Assembly: GCF_910584465.1 (NCBI RefSeq)
Contig: NZ_CAJUBK010000006.1
Location: 3,237 to 67,236, forward strand
Length of the DNA: 64,000 nucleotides
Source: an uncultured Oscillibacter sp.
Lineage (GTDB): Bacteria > Bacillota > Clostridia > Oscillospirales > Oscillospiraceae
Direction of reading: 5' to 3'
Shown here: one piece after another, positions 7,992 to 16,048 of the stretch
Layout of the letters: each line of letters opens with the position of its first letter
Numbering within the stretch: the first letter of the stretch is position 1
Notes under the pieces: model-generated
What the model saw: the letters and a program-made list of their open reading frames with translations, nothing else
What the model was told of the DNA's origin: nothing
The model's database searches: none
Made by a program: the position numbers and the translations under genes

Positions 7992-8630
7992 ATGTTCCTG
8001 TTCGATATGGACGGCGTGCTCACCGATTCCAACGGCGTTTGGAAGAAGGTGGACCGGGAGTTCCTGACCCGCCGGGGCCTGCGCTATACCCACGCCTATT
8101 ATGAGGGCGTGGCCCACGTCCCCCTGCCCCAGGCGGCGGTGTTCACCAAAGCGTTCTGCCAGCTCACCGAGTCCTGCGAGTCCATCGTCGCCGAGTGGAT
8201 GGAGCTGGCCCAGGGGGCCTATGCCCACGTGCCGGTGAAGCCCGGCGTCCGGGCCTATCTGCGGCAGTGCCGGTCCGAGGGGCGGCGGATGGCCGTGGTG
8301 ACCTCCAGCGTGCCGGAGCACTGCCACATGGCCCTGGAGGCGCTGGACCTGGAGAAGTATTTCGAGCGGATCACCTTCGCCCAGGAGCTGGGGCTGGAGA
8401 AGCGCAGGCCGGACGTCTGGCTGGCCGCCGCCAAGGCCGCCGGGGTACGGCCCGAGGACTGCACCGTCTTCGACGACAGCCTCGCCGCCTGCCAGGGGGC
8501 CAGGGCCGCGAGGATGCGGGTGGTGGGCGTCTATGACGCGCTGTTCGCCCACGACGAGGCCGAGATGCGGGACTACTGCGACGTATATATCAAGAGCTTC
8601 GAGGAGCTGCTCCTCTCGAAAGGGAAGTAG
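7992..8630 (+). CDS. HAD family phosphatase
   Basis: 212 aa haloacid dehalogenase-type hydrolase. Motif I FDMDGVLTDS at 4-13 supplies the nucleophile Asp; motif II is VVTSS; motif III lysine in LEKRRPDV; motif IV VFDDSLAAC. A helical cap sits between motifs I and II, as in beta-phosphoglucomutase/CbbY-like enzymes. Substrate unknown; likely a small phosphorylated sugar or a damaged nucleotide, given the cotranscribed repair glycosylase (3-bp gap), but this is inference. Confidence 0.85.
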   Translation: MFLFDMDGVLTDSNGVWKKVDREFLTRRGLRYTHAYYEGVAHVPLPQAAVFTKAFCQLTESCESIVAEWMELAQGAYAHVPVKPGVRAYLRQCRSEGRRMAVVTSSVPEHCHMALEALDLEKYFERITFAQELGLEKRRPDVWLAAAKAAGVRPEDCTVFDDSLAACQGARAARMRVVGVYDALFAHDEAEMRDYCDVYIKSFEELLLSKGK

Positions 8631-8687
8631 GCGGAGCGCGCCCGCCCGCGCTCCGGCGGGCCGGGGCGGCGGAGGGGAGGACCGGGG

Positions 8688-9317
8688 ATGGAGGAGAGGA
8701 TGGGCGCGGGCCCTTTGACCGCCGCCGTCATGACCGCCCGCGGGGAGGACGGCACGCTTTCCCGGCAAAGCTTCCGCCGGGAGACGGCGGAGGGGATGGA
8801 CGCCTCGGACCTCACCTTCCGGCAGGTGCGGTTCCTGGGCTGCCGGTTCCTGACGTGCGACTTCCGCGCCGCCGCCTTTTACGACTGCGTCTTCCAGGAC
8901 TGCGCCTTCCTCTCCTGCCGCCTGGCCCGGAGCTTCTGGAAGGGCTCCGCCCTCACGGGCTGCAAGGCCGAGGGCGCCGATCTCCGGAAGGGCCGCTTCA
9001 AGGACTGCAGGCTGGACCGCCTCCGCCTGCGGTACGCCAACCTCAACGGCGCGCTCTGGGAGCGCTGCGCCCTGTCGGACTGCGACCTGGCGGAGAGCGC
9101 CTGCCAGGAGCTGAAGGTGGTGAAGACCACCCTGCATAAGACCGACTTCACCGGCGCGGACCTCTTCCGGGCCGTGCTCAAGGGGGCGGACCTCTCCGGC
9201 TGCACCCTGGACGGGATCTCCCTCTCCGCCTCCTGCCAGGAGCTCAAGGGCGCGAAGATCCACGCCTCCCAGGCGGCGGTGGTGGCCCGGATCTTGGGGA
9301 TCGAGGTGGAGGGGTGA
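8688..9317 (+). CDS. pentapeptide-repeat protein, Qnr-like
   Basis: 209 aa. From about residue 38 onward it runs in A(D/N)LXX-type pentapeptide rungs with the centre residue Phe/Leu (GCRFLTCDFRAAAFYDC, ANLNGALWERC, ADLFRAVLKGADLSGC), expected to fold as a right-handed quadrilateral beta-helix. The last residues (QAAVVARILGIEVEG) resemble the C-terminal dimerisation helix and ending of Qnr proteins (ASLLMERLGIAVIG), and the length matches Qnr (about 215). Qnr proteins mimic DNA and protect gyrase from quinolones. Whether this chromosomal relative does so is unknown. A second ATG at 8700 with GGAGGAG upstream is an alternative start. Confidence 0.85.
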   Translation: MEERMGAGPLTAAVMTARGEDGTLSRQSFRRETAEGMDASDLTFRQVRFLGCRFLTCDFRAAAFYDCVFQDCAFLSCRLARSFWKGSALTGCKAEGADLRKGRFKDCRLDRLRLRYANLNGALWERCALSDCDLAESACQELKVVKTTLHKTDFTGADLFRAVLKGADLSGCTLDGISLSASCQELKGAKIHASQAAVVARILGIEVEG

Positions 9318-9328
9318 GCGGACACGAC

Positions 9329-9358
9329 GCGGGAGGGCCAGGACACTGGCCCTCCCGC
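9329..9358 (+). terminator. hairpin after the pentapeptide gene
   Basis: 13-bp perfect stem GCGGGAGGGCCAG/CTGGCCCTCCCGC with a 4-base loop, 12 bp after the stop at 9317. Confidence 0.7.
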
Positions 9359-9435
9359 AGTTTGCGTCTATCATGGCATTTTGCCATTCCGGCGGGTCTC
9401 CCCGCCCTGTTCCATCTATATACACCTCTCGCCGC

Positions 9436-9456
9436 CCGCCGCATCGGCGGTTTTTT
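9436..9456 (+). terminator. second plus-strand terminator
   Basis: CCGCCG-CAT-CGGCGG followed directly by TTTTTT. It backs up the hairpin at 9329 and faces the 3' end of the minus-strand protease gene. The rest of 9360-9598 shows no gene. Confidence 0.75.
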
Positions 9457-9598
9457 GCCCTGCCGCAGCGTTCGCCGCGAGACCGCCGCCGGGAAACGAG
9501 AGGGCGTGCCACTCAAGATCGGTATCCGCGGACGCCGGGCGCCGTCCGGCGGGGGATCCCCCGTCCATCCGGCATCCCCCGGCCGTGGATACAGAATC

Positions 9599-10981
9599 TC
9601 AGCCGAAGAAGTACCGGAACATATCGAACGGATCGTAGCCGCCGTTCCCGCCGCCGCTGTAATAGTTCCCGTTGTTCTGATCCCCCTGGCCCTGCTGGAC
9701 CTGCTGCTGGCCCTGCTCCTCCTTGGGCGCCGCGCCCCAGGTCAGATCCAGGGTGACGGTGCCGTCGGGACGGTAGACCTCCAGCTTGGCGGCGTCCCCG
9801 GCGGAGTACTTCTTTTTCGCCAGGTTCAGATCCTCCACGGTCCGGATCTGCGCGTCGTCCACCTTGGTGATGACATCGCCCATCTTCAGCCCCGCCTCCT
9901 CGGCGGCGCTGCCGGGCTCCACGGAGCAGACGAACACGCCGGCCTTGACGTCATAGCGGTACATGGCCGCGCCGTTCTCCGTCAGGGTCTGGGGGGTGAT
10001 GCCCAGCCAGGCCCGGTCGGTCACATAGCCGTTGGTCATGATGTCCTTCACCATGGAGAACACGTCGTTCATGGGGATGGCGAAGCCCAGGCCCTCCACC
10101 GCGGTGCCGTTGGAGGACTGCGAGTACTTGGCGGAGACGATGCCCACCACCTCGCCGAACTGGTTGAAGAGGGGGCCGCCGGAGTTGCCGGGATTGATGG
10201 AGGTATCCGTCTGGATCATGTTGAAGGGCGTGCCGTCCACATTGATGGGCCGGTCCACGCAGGAGACCATGCCGCCGGTCATGGAGAAGGTCAGCTCGCC
10301 CAGGGGGTTGCCGATGGCCAGGACGTGGTCGCCCACGTTCAGGGTCGTGCTGTCGCCCAGGGTGACGGACTGGAGGTCCGCGGCCTCCACCTTGATGACG
10401 GCGATGTCATAGTCCTCCTCCCCGCCGATGTAGGTCGCGTTGTACTCGTCCCCGTTGTACATGGTGACCGTCACGGTCTCCGCGCCCTTCACCACATGGT
10501 AGTTGGTGAGGATATACCCATCCTTGCTCAGCACGAAGCCGGATCCCGCAGAGGCCGACTGCACCGGCTGGCCGAAGAAGTTGTATCCGGCGGTGGCCGA
10601 CGTGCGGATGGACACCACGCTGTTGACGTTGGCGGCGTAGACCTCGGCGTCGCTCATGACCGTCTGGCCGTCCACGCTGTGGAGGGCCACCTGGGTGACG
10701 GGGCGGCTGGAGACATCGATCTGGCTCTCGTTCCCCCCGCCGTAACGGGAGGCGGCCCACACGGCCCCTCCCCCCGCCGCGCCGCCAAGCAGCGCGCAGC
10801 TCAGGGCCAGGGCGGCGAACTTCAGGCCGAGGCGGTCTTTCTTCACTCTCTTCATCTCCTGGACAGGCCCCTGGGGGCCGGACTGCGGTCCGCCGGAGGG
10901 GTGGAGCGTCTCGCCGAACGTGGGCTCCGCGCCGTCCTTGCGGTAGGTGTAGTGGTACAGGTTCCTCTCGTCGTTATACAT
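9599..10981 (-). CDS. HtrA/DegP-like membrane-anchored serine protease
   Basis: 460 aa. A cytoplasmic N-terminus of about 50 residues is followed by one membrane helix (KFAALALSCALLGGAAGG), a trypsin-like domain with His in TNYHVVKG, Asp in EEDYDIAVIK and Ser in NPGNSGGPL, one PDZ domain (SVEPGSAAEEAGLKMGD) and a Gln/Gly/Asn-rich tail ending YDPFDMFRYFFG. It degrades or chaperones misfolded proteins outside the membrane, as HtrA/YyxA/YkdA of Bacillus do. The start at 10981 has AAGGAGG. Monocistronic; the upstream 250 bp contain no gene and no strong promoter could be assigned. Confidence 0.93.
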   Translation of the reverse strand: MYNDERNLYHYTYRKDGAEPTFGETLHPSGGPQSGPQGPVQEMKRVKKDRLGLKFAALALSCALLGGAAGGGAVWAASRYGGGNESQIDVSSRPVTQVALHSVDGQTVMSDAEVYAANVNSVVSIRTSATAGYNFFGQPVQSASAGSGFVLSKDGYILTNYHVVKGAETVTVTMYNGDEYNATYIGGEEDYDIAVIKVEAADLQSVTLGDSTTLNVGDHVLAIGNPLGELTFSMTGGMVSCVDRPINVDGTPFNMIQTDTSINPGNSGGPLFNQFGEVVGIVSAKYSQSSNGTAVEGLGFAIPMNDVFSMVKDIMTNGYVTDRAWLGITPQTLTENGAAMYRYDVKAGVFVCSVEPGSAAEEAGLKMGDVITKVDDAQIRTVEDLNLAKKKYSAGDAAKLEVYRPDGTVTLDLTWGAAPKEEQGQQQVQQGQGDQNNGNYYSGGGNGGYDPFDMFRYFFG

Positions 10982-11177
10982 AATGACTTCCTCCTTATTA
11001 TGTATCCCGTTCTTCCTTTTCTTAGAAGCTAAGATAACAGGGATCTGTGTCGAATGTATGAACTGGGATCGTCCGATCTTTAAATTCCGCATCGCCCCGG
11101 CTCTATCGTCATAGTATAGACGGGAGAACTTAAAAATCGCTGAAAGAAGTTTGAAGGATCTTTGAACGATGAGGGTC

Positions 11178-11206
11178 TTGCTTCCCCGGGCCCTTTGTGC
11201 TATGAT
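11178..11206 (+). promoter_or_regulatory. promoter of the Cys/His-repeat gene
   Basis: TTGCTT (11178-11183), 17 bp, TATGAT (11201-11206), about 35 bp upstream of the start at 11242. Confidence 0.55.
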
Positions 11207-11241
11207 GATCACAACACTATGGATGTAGGAGGTCTCTCACC

Positions 11242-11931
11242 ATGTCGATCAAGAGGAACCTTTTCTGTCTCCTGGCCCTGGCCATACTCCTGGCCCTGCC
11301 GGTCTCCGCCCATGGGCACGGGCACCACGGCGGCTGCCATGGGCGGCCCACCACCCCCCAGCCCTCCGTGCCCAAGCCCATCGCCGTCTGCACGGTGGAG
11401 GGCTGCACCACCGCCGGGCGGCACACCCACGGGGGCGTCACCTACTGCGGCTATCCCCACCGGAGCGGCTTCTGCGACAACAACTGCCGGGCCCTGTGCG
11501 CCGTGGAGGGCTGCGAGGCCCTGGGACGGCACACGCACAGCGGCGTCACCTACTGCGGCTATGCCCACGCGGACGGCTTCTGCGACGGCAGCTGCCGGGC
11601 CCTGTGCACCATCGTCACCTGTGAGGCCGAGGGACGGCATGTCCACGGCGGCGTCACCTACTGCAACTATCCCCATCTGGAGGGCTTCTGCGACGGGAAC
11701 TGCCGCCCCCTCTGCACCGCCGATAACTGCGCCATCCCCGGACAGCATGACCACGGCGGCAATGCCTGCTGCGGCTATCATCACGTGGACGGGTTCTGCG
11801 ACGGGAGCTGCCGCCCCCTGTGCACCGTGGAGGGCTGTACGCTCACCGGGCCCCACACCCACGGCGGGAAGCGCTGCTGCGGCGACCACCATTCGGACGG
11901 CTTCTGCGAAGCCATCTACCACGCCGCCTAA
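11242..11931 (+). CDS. secreted Cys/His-rich protein with five 36-residue repeats
   Basis: 229 aa. A signal peptide (1-23, ending LALPVSAHG) is followed by a His-rich stretch HGHGHHGGCHG and a Pro linker, then five contiguous 36-residue repeats at 49-84, 85-120, 121-156, 157-192 and 193-229. Each repeat keeps five Cys (positions 2, 7, 21, 30, 34; the last repeat loses the final one) and three His (13, 15, 25), with core GRHTHGGVTYCGY and GFCD. The spacing suggests each repeat binds metal or forms disulfides outside the cell. I recognise no named family. RBS AGGAGG-type (GTAGGAGGTCTC). A terminator follows at 12072-12098, and a DUF1540 gene lies downstream. Confidence 0.8.
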   Translation: MSIKRNLFCLLALAILLALPVSAHGHGHHGGCHGRPTTPQPSVPKPIAVCTVEGCTTAGRHTHGGVTYCGYPHRSGFCDNNCRALCAVEGCEALGRHTHSGVTYCGYAHADGFCDGSCRALCTIVTCEAEGRHVHGGVTYCNYPHLEGFCDGNCRPLCTADNCAIPGQHDHGGNACCGYHHVDGFCDGSCRPLCTVEGCTLTGPHTHGGKRCCGDHHSDGFCEAIYHAA

Positions 11932-11984
11932 GGGATCTCGTCCCTCCATCCCCCGCGGGGGCCGGGGGACTCGCGGAGGACCGA

Positions 11985-12098
11985 TGCGCACCGAAGGGAC
12001 CCCTCCCGGGTCCCTCCCGTGACGCTCCTCCTCCCCGCCGATGAGATCTCCACTGCTTTTTCGGCACTTCGGGGACCGCCGCATGGCGGTCCCTTTTT
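11985..12098 (+). terminator. 3' hairpin module plus terminator
   Basis: The 356 bp between 11932 and 12287 hold no gene of their own. At 11999-12022 is a GGGACCC/GGGTCCC hairpin followed by CCGTGACGCTCCTCCTCCCC, matching module 3 of the dispersed hairpin repeats. At 12072-12098, GGGACCGCC-GCAT-GGCGGTCCC is followed by TTTTT, a good intrinsic terminator for the repeat-protein gene. Confidence 0.75.
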
Positions 12099-12287
12099 CC
12101 ATGCCAAAATTTTCAGCCGCACCGGACCGCGCATACTCTCTCCCTCCCGGAGCAAACTAGGAGGGCGCTGATGGAGCGGACGGCTCTCATCAGGACGTGG
12201 AGAACGGCGCCGGGGCGTCCTCTTCACACTGGGGAAGCGCTGGACGCGCCTCGGCGCCGGAAAAATCTTCACGCGGGAGGTCTCGTC

Positions 12288-12479
12288 ATGACCAGAGATT
12301 GCACCAACGGCGGCTGCGCCTGCAAGCCCAACCAGAGCATCAAGTGTACCGTCAACAACTGTGCCAACCACTGCCAGGACAACGAGTACTGCGGCCTGAA
12401 CACCATCCAGGTGGGCACCCACGAGAGCAACCCCACTATGGTGGAGTGCGTGGACTGCCAGAGCTTCAAGCTGAAATAA
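12288..12479 (+). CDS. DUF1540 domain protein
   Basis: 63 aa, start ATG with GGGAGG eight bases upstream. The DUF1540 pattern is intact: IKCTVNNCANHCQDNEYC, then IQVGTHE and VECVDCQSFKLK at the C-terminus, giving spaced cysteines expected to bind a metal. An extra N-terminal pair (CTNGGCACK) precedes the domain. Such small proteins are frequent in Clostridia and have no established function. It follows the Cys/His-repeat gene and precedes the split TSUP transporter by 57 bp. Confidence 0.85.
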   Translation: MTRDCTNGGCACKPNQSIKCTVNNCANHCQDNEYCGLNTIQVGTHESNPTMVECVDCQSFKLK

Positions 12480-12536
12480 GCGGACGGCTCCTGCCCCGGC
12501 CCCGCCGGGGCATACATAACGAGAGGAGGCGGCGCA

Positions 12537-12890
12537 GTGGAAGGAGCGTGGACGGCCCGGATCGCCGGAGGCGCGGCGGGCCTGGCCAACGGCCTGTTCG
12601 GCGGCGGCGGGGGCATGGTGTTCCTGCCCATACAGTCCCGGTGGGGGGACCTGGACCAGCGCAAACTATACGCCACCTGCGTGGGGGTCATCTTCCCGGT
12701 GTGCCTGGTGTCGGCGGCGGTGTATGTCTGGCGGGGCGGCGTGTCCCTCATGACGGCCCTGCCCTACCTGGCCGGGGGGCTCATCGGCGGGTGGCTCGGC
12801 GGGAAGCTGTACGGCAAGATCTCCACGAAGTCCTTGAAGTGGCTCTTCGCCGCCTTCCTCTTCTACGCGGGGGTGAGATATCTGCTGTGA
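12537..12890 (+). CDS. half-size TSUP (TauE/SafE) transporter, first half
   Basis: 117 aa, GTG start. Four hydrophobic helices, with the family glycine-rich loop GLANGLFGGGGGMVFLP near residues 15-31. Full TauE/SafE proteins have about 250 residues and two such halves; here the second half is a separate gene that begins inside the stop codon (GTGA overlap). TSUP proteins move organosulfur compounds or sulfite; substrate unknown. RBS is GAGAGGAGG. The two products most likely form a heterodimer. Confidence 0.8.
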   Translation: MEGAWTARIAGGAAGLANGLFGGGGGMVFLPIQSRWGDLDQRKLYATCVGVIFPVCLVSAAVYVWRGGVSLMTALPYLAGGLIGGWLGGKLYGKISTKSLKWLFAAFLFYAGVRYLL

Positions 12891-13261
12891 CGGACTGGCT
12901 GATCCCATTTTTGTGCGGCCTGGGGGCCAGCGTGATCTCCGCCTGGGGCGTGGGCGGCGGGACGCTGCTTCTGCTGGTGATGACGCTGTTCCTGGGCGTG
13001 GACCAGCGGACGGCCCAGGGCGTGAACCTGCTGTTCTTCCTCCCCACCGCCGCCAGCGCCCTGGTCTGCCACGCCAAGGCCGGGTATCTGGACAAGCCCA
13101 CGCTGAAAGCCGCCGTGCCCGCCGCCGTCGCCGCCGCGCTGATCGGGGCCTGGGTGTCCAACGCGGTGGATGTGGAGGTCCTCCGCAAGCCCTTCGGGGC
13201 CTATCTGCTCTTGTCGGGGGCCAGCCTGATCTGGCCCCGGAAGGACACCAAGGGAGCGTGA
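12887..13261 (+). CDS. half-size TSUP (TauE/SafE) transporter, second half
   Basis: 124 aa, GTG start at 12887 overlapping the previous stop by 4 bp. Again four hydrophobic helices with the mirrored motif GASVISAWGVGGGTLLLLV near the N-terminus. Together with the preceding gene it makes one complete 8-helix TSUP unit. The different but intact motif and the clean overlap argue for a real gene pair rather than a frameshift. Confidence 0.8.
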   Translation: MTDWLIPFLCGLGASVISAWGVGGGTLLLLVMTLFLGVDQRTAQGVNLLFFLPTAASALVCHAKAGYLDKPTLKAAVPAAVAAALIGAWVSNAVDVEVLRKPFGAYLLLSGASLIWPRKDTKGA

Positions 13262-13321
13262 GCCGGCGCAGGCGCCCACCGGCCGGGGGGGATGTCCCCA
13301 TTCGGCGCAAACCTCCAGGGC

Positions 13322-13415
13322 GTCCGGGTCGCTTCGAAAACGCGTCGATCCAAATGGTGCGGGAGGCCCTCCGGGGCCTCCCGCACATGCGCTCCCCCGC
13401 CATATGGGCCGCCGC
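13322..13415. repeat. partial copy of the dispersed hairpin repeat
   Basis: TCGAAAACGCGTCGATCC followed by the hairpin GTGCGGGAGGCCC/GGGCCTCCCGCAC and ATGCGCTCCCCC. The GATCCAA..GGTGC..GGAGGCCC..CTCCCGCACATG order is the same as at 43829-43873. It lies between the TSUP pair and the HAD gene. Confidence 0.7.
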
Positions 13416-13470
13416 CCTCAGCAAGCCGCCCCGTCCCCCGGAGAGCCGCGCCGCCCTCCCCCGAAAGCCC

Positions 13471-13499
13471 TGGACAGCGGATGCGGATGCTGGTATAAT
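13471..13499 (+). promoter_or_regulatory. promoter of the second HAD gene
   Basis: TGGACA (13471-13476), 17 bp, TATAAT (13494-13499) with an extended TGG before it; start codon at 13536. Confidence 0.75.
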
Positions 13500-13535
13500 G
13501 GCCCGGAGATCGGATCGAACTTTGGAGGGATACTT

Positions 13536-14156
13536 ATGACTGGGACAACGTTCATCTGGGACCTGGACGGCACCCTGCTGGACTCCTACGGGGTCATCGT
13601 CTCCAGCCTCCGCCAGACCTTGGCGGAGCTCTCCCTCGGCGAAGGCCCCGAGGAGATCCTCCGCCAGGTCAAAGACGGCTCCGTCAGCGCCTTCCTCCGC
13701 CAGACGGCGGAGCGGGCCGGCCTGCCCTACCGGCAGCTCAAGGACCGCTACTCGGCCATCAGCGGCGGGCGGATCGGGGAGATCCCCGCTATGCCCCACG
13801 CGGAGGAGGTCCTGCGGGAGACCGCCGCCCTGGGGGCCGCCCACTTCGTCTACACCCACCGGGGCAGGACGACCGCCGCCGTCCTGGAAAACCTGGGCCT
13901 CCGGCCTTATTTCCGGGAGGTCGTCACCAGCCTGGACGGCTTCCCCCGCAAGCCCGCCCCCGACGCCCTGCTCTACCTGATGGAGGGATACCGCCTGGAC
14001 CGGGACCGGGTCTTCTACGTGGGGGACCGGACCTTGGACATGGACTGCGCCAAGAATGCCGGGGTCCGCGGCATCCTCTACTCCCCCTCCGGGGCCGGGT
14101 CGGCGGACTATGTGGTCCGGGACCTGCTGGAGATCCGGGCCATCGCCGGACGGTGA
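13536..14156 (+). CDS. HAD family phosphatase, Gph-like
   Basis: 206 aa. Motif I WDLDGTLLDS at 8-17, a helical cap, motif II YTHRG, motif III FPRKPAPDALL, motif IV YVGDRTLDMDCA. This is the phosphoglycolate phosphatase-like arrangement; the substrate is not known. Start ATG at 13536 with TTTGGAGGGA upstream. The stop codon lies at the base of a long terminator stem. Confidence 0.85.
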   Translation: MTGTTFIWDLDGTLLDSYGVIVSSLRQTLAELSLGEGPEEILRQVKDGSVSAFLRQTAERAGLPYRQLKDRYSAISGGRIGEIPAMPHAEEVLRETAALGAAHFVYTHRGRTTAAVLENLGLRPYFREVVTSLDGFPRKPAPDALLYLMEGYRLDRDRVFYVGDRTLDMDCAKNAGVRGILYSPSGAGSADYVVRDLLEIRAIAGR

Positions 14157-14196
14157 ACGGCGGGCGGTCCCCCATCGTGCGGACCGCCCGCCGTTC
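14155..14196 (+). terminator. terminator overlapping the HAD stop codon
   Basis: 16-bp stem GAACGGCGGGCGGTCC/GGACCGCCCGCCGTTC with a 10-base loop, then CTCTAT. Confidence 0.75.
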
Positions 14197-14242
14197 TCTA
14201 TCGATATCATCTATATGGATCTCGGAAAGGGGAGACGATCTT

Positions 14243-14662
14243 ATGGAGCAGCGGGAAGCCATCCTCCGCCTGTGGTTTGGGATGTGGCTGAAAAAGGCGG
14301 ACCTGGGCATCTCGGACATCTTCGCTCCCGACGCCGTCTACATCGAGAGCTGGGGCCCGGAATACCACGGCGTCGGGAAGATCCGGCACTGGTTCTGCGA
14401 GTGGAACGCCCGGGGGACCGTCCTCCGGTGGGACATCGGGCAGTTCTTCCACCGGGACGACCGGACGGCCGCGGCGTGGCGGTTCCAGGACCGGATGGAC
14501 GACGGCCGGACGGAAGCCTTCGACGGCATGTCCCTGGTCCGGTGGGACACCCAGGGCCGCATCGCCTGTCTCCAGGAATTCGGCTGCAACGTGGACCGGT
14601 ACGATCCCTACCGGGACGGCCCGGAACCGAAGTTCCGGGAAGGCCCCGCCGCCTGGTTTTGA
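14243..14662 (+). CDS. NTF2/SnoaL-like protein
   Basis: 139 aa, start ATG at 14243 with AAGGGGAG upstream. The sequence follows the cone-shaped SnoaL-like fold: helix REAILRLWFGMWL, IFAPDAVYIESWGPEYHG, then strands ending in the sequence around ACLQEFGCN. Proteins like this bind or isomerise small molecules, and many have no known ligand. It is convergent with mgtE, with only 3 bp between the stops. Confidence 0.8.
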   Translation: MEQREAILRLWFGMWLKKADLGISDIFAPDAVYIESWGPEYHGVGKIRHWFCEWNARGTVLRWDIGQFFHRDDRTAAAWRFQDRMDDGRTEAFDGMSLVRWDTQGRIACLQEFGCNVDRYDPYRDGPEPKFREGPAAWF

Positions 14663-14665
14663 GCC

Positions 14666-16048
14666 TCACAGCCCCAGGATCGCCGAGGCGAAACGGAAGT
14701 AGATCAGCAGGGACAGCGCGTCCACGATCGTGGTGATGAACGGCGAGGCCATCACCGCCGGATCGAAGCCCACCTTTTTTGCCAGCAGGGGCAGGGAGCA
14801 CCCCACCAGCTTGGCGCAGAGCACCGTCCCCACCAGCGTGGCGCAGACCACCAGCGCCACCTGGGGCGTCACCGTGGGGTTCCGCAGCAGCCAGCGGTCC
14901 ACCAGCATCATCTTCACGAAGTTGGCGGCGGCAAGGCACAGGCCGCAGCAGACCGAGACCCAGAACTCCTTCCACAGCACCTGGAACAGGTCGGAAAAGC
15001 GCACCTCGCCCAGGGACAGGGCCCGGATCACGGCGGTGGACGCCTGGGTGCCGCTGTTGCCGCCGGTGCCGGAGAGCATGGGGATGAACGAGGTCAAGAT
15101 CGCGCAGGCCATCAGGGACTCCTCGAAGTGCGTCAGGATGATCCCGGTGAACGTGGCGGAGAGCATCAGCAGCATCAGCCAAGGGGTCCGGGCCTTCCAG
15201 GTCTCGAAGACGCCGGTCTTCAGATAGGGCTTGTCGCCCGGCAGCATGGCGGCCATCTTCTCGATGTCCTCCGTGACCTCTTCCTGGAGGACGTCGATGG
15301 CATCGTCGACGGTGACGATGCCCACCAGGCGGTCCTCCTTGTCCACCACAGGCAGGGCCAGGAAGTCGTACTTCCCCAGGGCCCGGGCCACGAACTCCTG
15401 GTCGTCCAGGGTCTGGACGGCGATGAGGTTTCGTTCCATGATGTCGCCGATGATGTCGTCCTCCTCCGCCAGGAGGATGGTGCGGATGGTCAGGAGGCCC
15501 AGCAGGTGCCGCCCCTCGTCGATGACGTAGCAGATGTTGATGGTCTCCTTGTCCGGGCCGGTGCGGCGGATGCGCTTCAGGGCGGCCTCCACCGTCATGT
15601 TGGCCTTCAGGTCCACGAACTCCGTGGTCATGATGCTCCCGGCGGAATCCTCCGGGTACTTCAGGACCTCGTTGATGCTCTTGCGCATCTCCGGGTCGCA
15701 GTGGCGGAGGATGCGCTTGACCACGTTGGCCGGCATCTCCTCCACGATGTCCACGGTGTCGTCCAGGTAGAGCTCATCCAGGACCTCTTTGAGCTCCGTA
15801 TTGGAAAAGCTGTCGATGAGCAGCTCCTGCTCGTCGCTGTCCAGCTCCACGAAGACCTCCGCCGCCAGCTCCTTGGGCAGCAGGCGGAAGACCAGGGGGA
15901 CCTTCGTGTCCAGGTCCGTACAGAGGGAGGCGATGTCCGCCGCCTCCATGGGCAGCAGGAGGTCCCTCAGGTCGGCGTAGCGTTTTCGTTCGATCCGTTC
16001 CTCGATCTTCTCCAGCAGCTCCGTCCGTCCGTTTTGTAAATCGAACAT
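14666..16048 (-). CDS. mgtE: magnesium transporter MgtE
   Basis: 460 aa. Order of parts: N-terminal superhelical domain (about 1-130), a CBS pair (about 130-255, beginning DSAGSIMTTEFVDLKANMTV), a plug helix, and five membrane helices with the pore motif PMLSGTGGNSGTQAS. It is a Mg2+-gated Mg2+ channel of the cytoplasmic membrane; the N and CBS domains sense cytoplasmic Mg. The start at 16048 has GAGGAGG. An M-box riboswitch lies in its leader, so expression should fall when Mg is plentiful. Confidence 0.95.
   Translation of the reverse strand: MFDLQNGRTELLEKIEERIERKRYADLRDLLLPMEAADIASLCTDLDTKVPLVFRLLPKELAAEVFVELDSDEQELLIDSFSNTELKEVLDELYLDDTVDIVEEMPANVVKRILRHCDPEMRKSINEVLKYPEDSAGSIMTTEFVDLKANMTVEAALKRIRRTGPDKETINICYVIDEGRHLLGLLTIRTILLAEEDDIIGDIMERNLIAVQTLDDQEFVARALGKYDFLALPVVDKEDRLVGIVTVDDAIDVLQEEVTEDIEKMAAMLPGDKPYLKTGVFETWKARTPWLMLLMLSATFTGIILTHFEESLMACAILTSFIPMLSGTGGNSGTQASTAVIRALSLGEVRFSDLFQVLWKEFWVSVCCGLCLAAANFVKMMLVDRWLLRNPTVTPQVALVVCATLVGTVLCAKLVGCSLPLLAKKVGFDPAVMASPFITTIVDALSLLIYFRFASAILGL

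Noticed and set aside
7275..9512. Long minus-strand extension upstream of the EamA permease
   Set aside because: It runs antisense through the glycosylase, HAD and pentapeptide genes, which have motifs and ribosome binding sites; only the part from 7274 down resembles a protein family.
11388..11928. Regular 108-bp DNA periodicity, considered as a CRISPR or satellite
   Set aside because: The period is three times 36 codons, the frame is open with a signal peptide, and conservation is strongest at Cys/His codons, so it is a protein repeat.
12880..12895. Frameshift splitting a TSUP gene
   Set aside because: The GTGA overlap, separate start and complete four-helix halves are what coupled genes look like; a sequencing error remains possible but is not needed.
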